Assembly: GCF_014859565.1 (NCBI RefSeq)
Contig: NZ_JACUUA010000148.1
Coordinates: 1-8,050, forward strand
Length of the DNA stretch: 8,050 bases
Reading direction: 5' to 3'
Origin: Marinospirillum sp.
Lineage (GTDB): Bacteria > Pseudomonadota > Gammaproteobacteria > Pseudomonadales > Halomonadaceae
The position numbers and the translations under genes were made by a program. The notes beneath the pieces were generated by a model. It was given only the letters and a program-made list of their open reading frames with translations, was not told the DNA's origin and did not search any database. This document shows, in pieces, positions 6,934 through 8,050 of this stretch. Numbering within the stretch: the stretch's first letter is position 1; the number at the start of each line of letters is the position of its first letter.

Positions 6934-7001
6934 ATTAAGCGCCTTGAGGGCTCATGGCGACTCCTCTCGCTCTGAATGTCGATCCTCAGGGCGCTTAATG
7001 T
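6934..7001 (+). other. Intervening segment of the permuted tmRNA precursor
   Basis: This 68-nt spacer joins the CCA of the acceptor piece to the 5' G of the coding piece. Its ends form a 16-bp stem, 6934-6949 with 6984-6999, with one G-U pair, closing a 34-nt loop. The stem would stack just beyond the acceptor stem, separated only by the ACCA/GT mismatch. In known permuted tmRNAs this segment is removed after transcription, RNase P making the 5' end of the coding piece; cleavage is expected at 7001/7002 and after 6933. Confidence 0.85.
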
Positions 7002-7089
7002 GGGGCTGTTTTTGGTTTCGACGGCAAGAGTAAGACGAATCGGCAGCTCAGGCATGCAACTCCTGTTCAAACGTGCAAAGTCGATAAAT

Positions 7090-7131
7090 GCAAACGACAA
7101 CTCGTATGGTTCTGTTGCTCTGGCTGCCTAA
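7090..7131 (+). other. tmRNA tag-peptide reading frame
   Basis: From the resume codon GCA at 7090 the frame reads ANDNSYGSVALAA and ends with TAA at 7129-7131. With the alanine carried by the tmRNA itself the tag becomes AANDNSYGSVALAA, 14 residues against 11 in E. coli. The bases ATA at -6 to -4 before the resume codon agree with E. coli, where this stretch sets the frame. The ALAA end is the ClpXP/ClpAP degradation signal. Confidence 0.93.
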
Positions 7132-7153
7132 ACGGCCTTGAGTGAACTGGGAG

Positions 7154-7223
7154 GACCCACAGTCAACTTCGGTTGATCCTGGAAACAGAAGTGGGTCAGG
7201 ATGCCCCTGGCAACAGGGGTCAT
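7154..7223 (+). other. Structured 3' part of the tmRNA coding piece
   Basis: GACCCAC at 7154-7160 pairs perfectly with GTGGGTC at 7191-7197. Inside it are TCAAC(TTCG)GTTGA at 7163-7176, a C(UUCG)G tetraloop, and CTG(GAAA)CAG at 7179-7188. A further hairpin, CCCCTG(GCAA)CAGGGG, spans 7204-7219 and can be lengthened by ATG/CAT. This takes the place of the PK2-PK4 region of one-piece tmRNAs. CCTG at 7178-7181 can alternatively pair with CAGG at 7197-7200, so a pseudoknot is possible. Confidence 0.75.
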
Positions 7224-7274
7224 TCGAAAGATTCCTGCTGCTCTGGCTGGCAGGGATTATTCGGATGCCCAAAA

Positions 7275-7302
7275 GCATCACTACTGAAGCATCACTACTG
7301 AA
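7275..7302 (+). repeat. Perfect 14-bp tandem duplication
   Basis: GCATCACTACTGAA is repeated twice back to back (7275-7288 and 7289-7302). The first copy can also pair through GCATC with GATGC at 7264-7268. It lies between the tmRNA and the first short ORF. Two copies are too few to call an iteron array. Confidence 0.85.
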
Positions 7303-7339
7303 TATAAATACACCCTGCCGGAAAAAGAGGAGAGCAGCC

Positions 7340-7411
7340 ATGCGGAAGCCCAAGTGGTTCCAGCCAACAATCCGAGACCGCACTGACTGGAATCATCCAG
7401 AGTCCAAGTAA
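7340..7411 (+). CDS. Possible 23-residue peptide or 5' part of a split ORF
   Basis: An ATG preceded by AGAGGAG at 7326-7332 opens a short basic peptide starting MRKPKWFQPTIRDR and stopping at TAA 7409-7411. The same frame stays open past the stop, through a short AAA AAT GTT run, into the 64-residue ORF at 7427. The two may therefore be one gene of about 93 codons broken by a nonsense codon, or two separate peptides. I recognise no family. The frame also runs upstream to 7142, but that part overlaps structured tmRNA sequence and is not taken as coding. Confidence 0.35.
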   Translation: MRKPKWFQPTIRDRTDWNHPESK

Positions 7412-7426
7412 AAAAATGTTGCCGGT

Positions 7427-7621
7427 ATGCTGTCTGGCGAGTGTTATGACAGCAAAAGCAAAGATCATTCGCAAACGCACGATAGTGATCAGCCTGTTCT
7501 TATTAACGGCAACCAGCTGGTTGCTGCTGTGCGCACTATTCTTCTGCCGCTGTATGGTGAGCGCCAGCGAGTGAATGGTGTCGCCACTGATCTGCAAGCG
7601 AAAGCAAGTCAGATACCGTAA
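7427..7621 (+). CDS. Hypothetical 64-residue protein
   Basis: The N-terminal third is polar with Ser, His and Asp. The rest, NGNQLVAAVRTILLPLYGER and onward, looks like an amphipathic helical segment. Codon choice is ordinary for its neighbours. There is no clear ribosome site before the ATG, which weakens the call unless it is the 3' part of a longer gene starting at 7340. It ends 10 nt before the phosphatase gene. Another frame over the same DNA, 7416-7574 or from ATG 7446, encodes a short peptide with one strongly hydrophobic segment, which competes with this call. No function is assigned. Confidence 0.45.
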   Translation: MLSGECYDSKSKDHSQTHDSDQPVLINGNQLVAAVRTILLPLYGERQRVNGVATDLQAKASQIP

Positions 7622-7631
7622 TAGGTGATTT

Positions 7632-8050
7632 ATGCGCCTCCCCAACCTCCGCTTAAAGCGCCTGGACTTATCACGGTACGAAGGTCGCATCTTTTTTTGC
7701 GGCGATGTGCACGGACACCTTGCCGGACTGACGGAGTGTTTGACCCGTCAAGGGTTTGATCCGCGCACTGATCGTGTCTTTGCGACTGGCGACCTGATTG
7801 ATCGCGGCCCAGATTCGCAAGGCTGTCTACGACTGCTTGAGCAGCCCTGGTTTGATAGCGTGATGGGCAATCACGAACAGATGCTCATTCAATACATGAC
7901 CGGTGAGATTGATGCCATCGAATGGGGTCTGAACGGTGGAGACTGGGCAGCCAAGCTTCCAAGATCTGAACTTGAAGCTTTGCAGTCATTGATCGTTAGC
8001 ACCATGCCGCTGGCCTTTGAAATCAAAACGCCCAGGGGTCGGATTGGACA
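7632..8050 (+). CDS. PrpA/lambda-phosphatase-like metallophosphoesterase, 3' end missing
   Basis: The first 139 residues are present and the frame runs off the window. The metal-binding motifs of the PPP-type phosphoesterases are in the right order: GDVHGH (24-29, Asp25 and His27), GDLIDRGPDS (53-62, Asp54) and GNHEQM (79-84, Asn80 and His81). Their spacing matches lambda phosphatase and E. coli PrpA/PrpB, which are serine/threonine and tyrosine phosphatases using two manganese-type metals. The second histidine metal ligand would lie beyond the edge. AGGTGA at 7623-7628 is a ribosome site at short spacing from the ATG. The substrate cannot be told; bis-nucleoside tetraphosphate hydrolases share the same fold. 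Confidence 0.9.
   Translation, partial: MRLPNLRLKRLDLSRYEGRIFFCGDVHGHLAGLTECLTRQGFDPRTDRVFATGDLIDRGPDSQGCLRLLEQPWFDSVMGNHEQMLIQYMTGEIDAIEWGLNGGDWAAKLPRSELEALQSLIVSTMPLAFEIKTPRGRIG

Larger units (their letters stand above)
6867..7225 (+). ncRNA. ssrA: Circularly permuted two-piece tmRNA precursor
   Basis: tmRNA frees stalled ribosomes and adds a degradation tag, acting with SmpB. Here the gene order is swapped. The acceptor piece comes first (about 6867-6933): T stem GCGGG/CCCGC at 6906-6910 and 6918-6922 around loop TTCAACT, acceptor strand CAGCTCC at 6923-6929, A6930, and encoded CCA at 6931-6933. The coding piece starts at 7002 with GGGGCTG, which pairs with 6923-6929 to give 7 bp including the G3-U70 alanine identity pair. 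The D-loop consensus GGTTTCGACGG follows. Candidate P2 pairings are 7025-7028 with 6896-6899, 7039-7043 with 6881-6885, and 7044-7047 with 6872-6875. A pseudoknot fits PK1 (7049-7052 with 7062-7065; 7053-7056 with 7072-7075). The tag frame is 7090-7131, and a P5 stem around its stop pairs 7117-7120 and 7122-7124 with 7140-7143 and 7135-7137. The 3' end is approximate. Confidence 0.93.

Noticed and set aside
6842..7033. 63-codon ORF over the acceptor piece and spacer
   Set aside because: It spans the T arm and acceptor stem and has no ribosome site.
7142..7411. 89-codon ORF starting in the tmRNA
   Set aside because: Its first two thirds cover perfect RNA hairpins of the tmRNA coding piece, and it has no ribosome site at its start. 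Only the part from 7340 is kept as a weak call.
7416..7574. 52-codon membrane peptide in another frame
   Set aside because: It has a convincing hydrophobic stretch but weak ribosome sites and unusually many cysteines; it is noted as an alternative rather than called.

Overview
The window looks like accessory DNA of a Gram-negative proteobacterium, most likely a backbone segment of a large conjugative plasmid or integrative conjugative element. The clues are an SSB with a Gln/Pro-rich tail, an HU-like protein, a Tat-type lipoprotein, a full-length DnaB helicase and a PilT-like ATPase lying side by side, with no ribosomal or core metabolic genes. Base composition is moderate (by eye about half GC). 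I cannot name the host, and no partition, integrase or relaxase gene is visible here.

Layout, all on the + strand. (1) 1-427: 3' part of an ssb gene, then a strong intrinsic terminator. (2) 529-1576: a two-gene unit, HU-like protein and lipoprotein, overlapping by 8 nt and closed by a second terminator. (3) 1729-5138: an apparent operon of dnaB, a PilT-like ATPase and a YfbR-type HD phosphohydrolase. (4) 5209-6823: a two-gene operon of a small membrane protein and a PP-loop PAPS-reductase-like enzyme, overlapping in their coding ends. (5) 6832 to about 7225: a circularly permuted, two-piece tmRNA gene. (6) 7226-7631: a poorly understood stretch with a 14-bp tandem repeat and two short ORFs in one frame split by a stop. 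(7) 7632 to the end: a PrpA/lambda-phosphatase-like metallophosphoesterase, cut by the window edge.

The main discovery is the tmRNA. The 3' half of the tRNA-like domain (T arm, acceptor strand, CCA) lies upstream of the 5' half (acceptor strand, D-loop, pseudoknot, tag frame). They are separated by a 68-nt spacer that folds into a 16-bp stem stacked on the acceptor stem. The encoded tag reads ANDNSYGSVALAA followed by TAA. It keeps the N-terminal AAND..Y box and the C-terminal ALAA box of the E. coli tag, with three extra residues between them.

The second discovery is a shared regulatory module. The dnaB operon, the membrane/PP-loop operon and the tmRNA gene each have a TTGnnn hexamer, exactly 17 bp, then TAAyCT. 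That -10 lies inside a near-palindrome of consensus TAyAGGnTAAyCTGTw. A single element-encoded regulator outside the window probably controls all three, which would place the tmRNA in the element's own programme alongside its replicative helicase.
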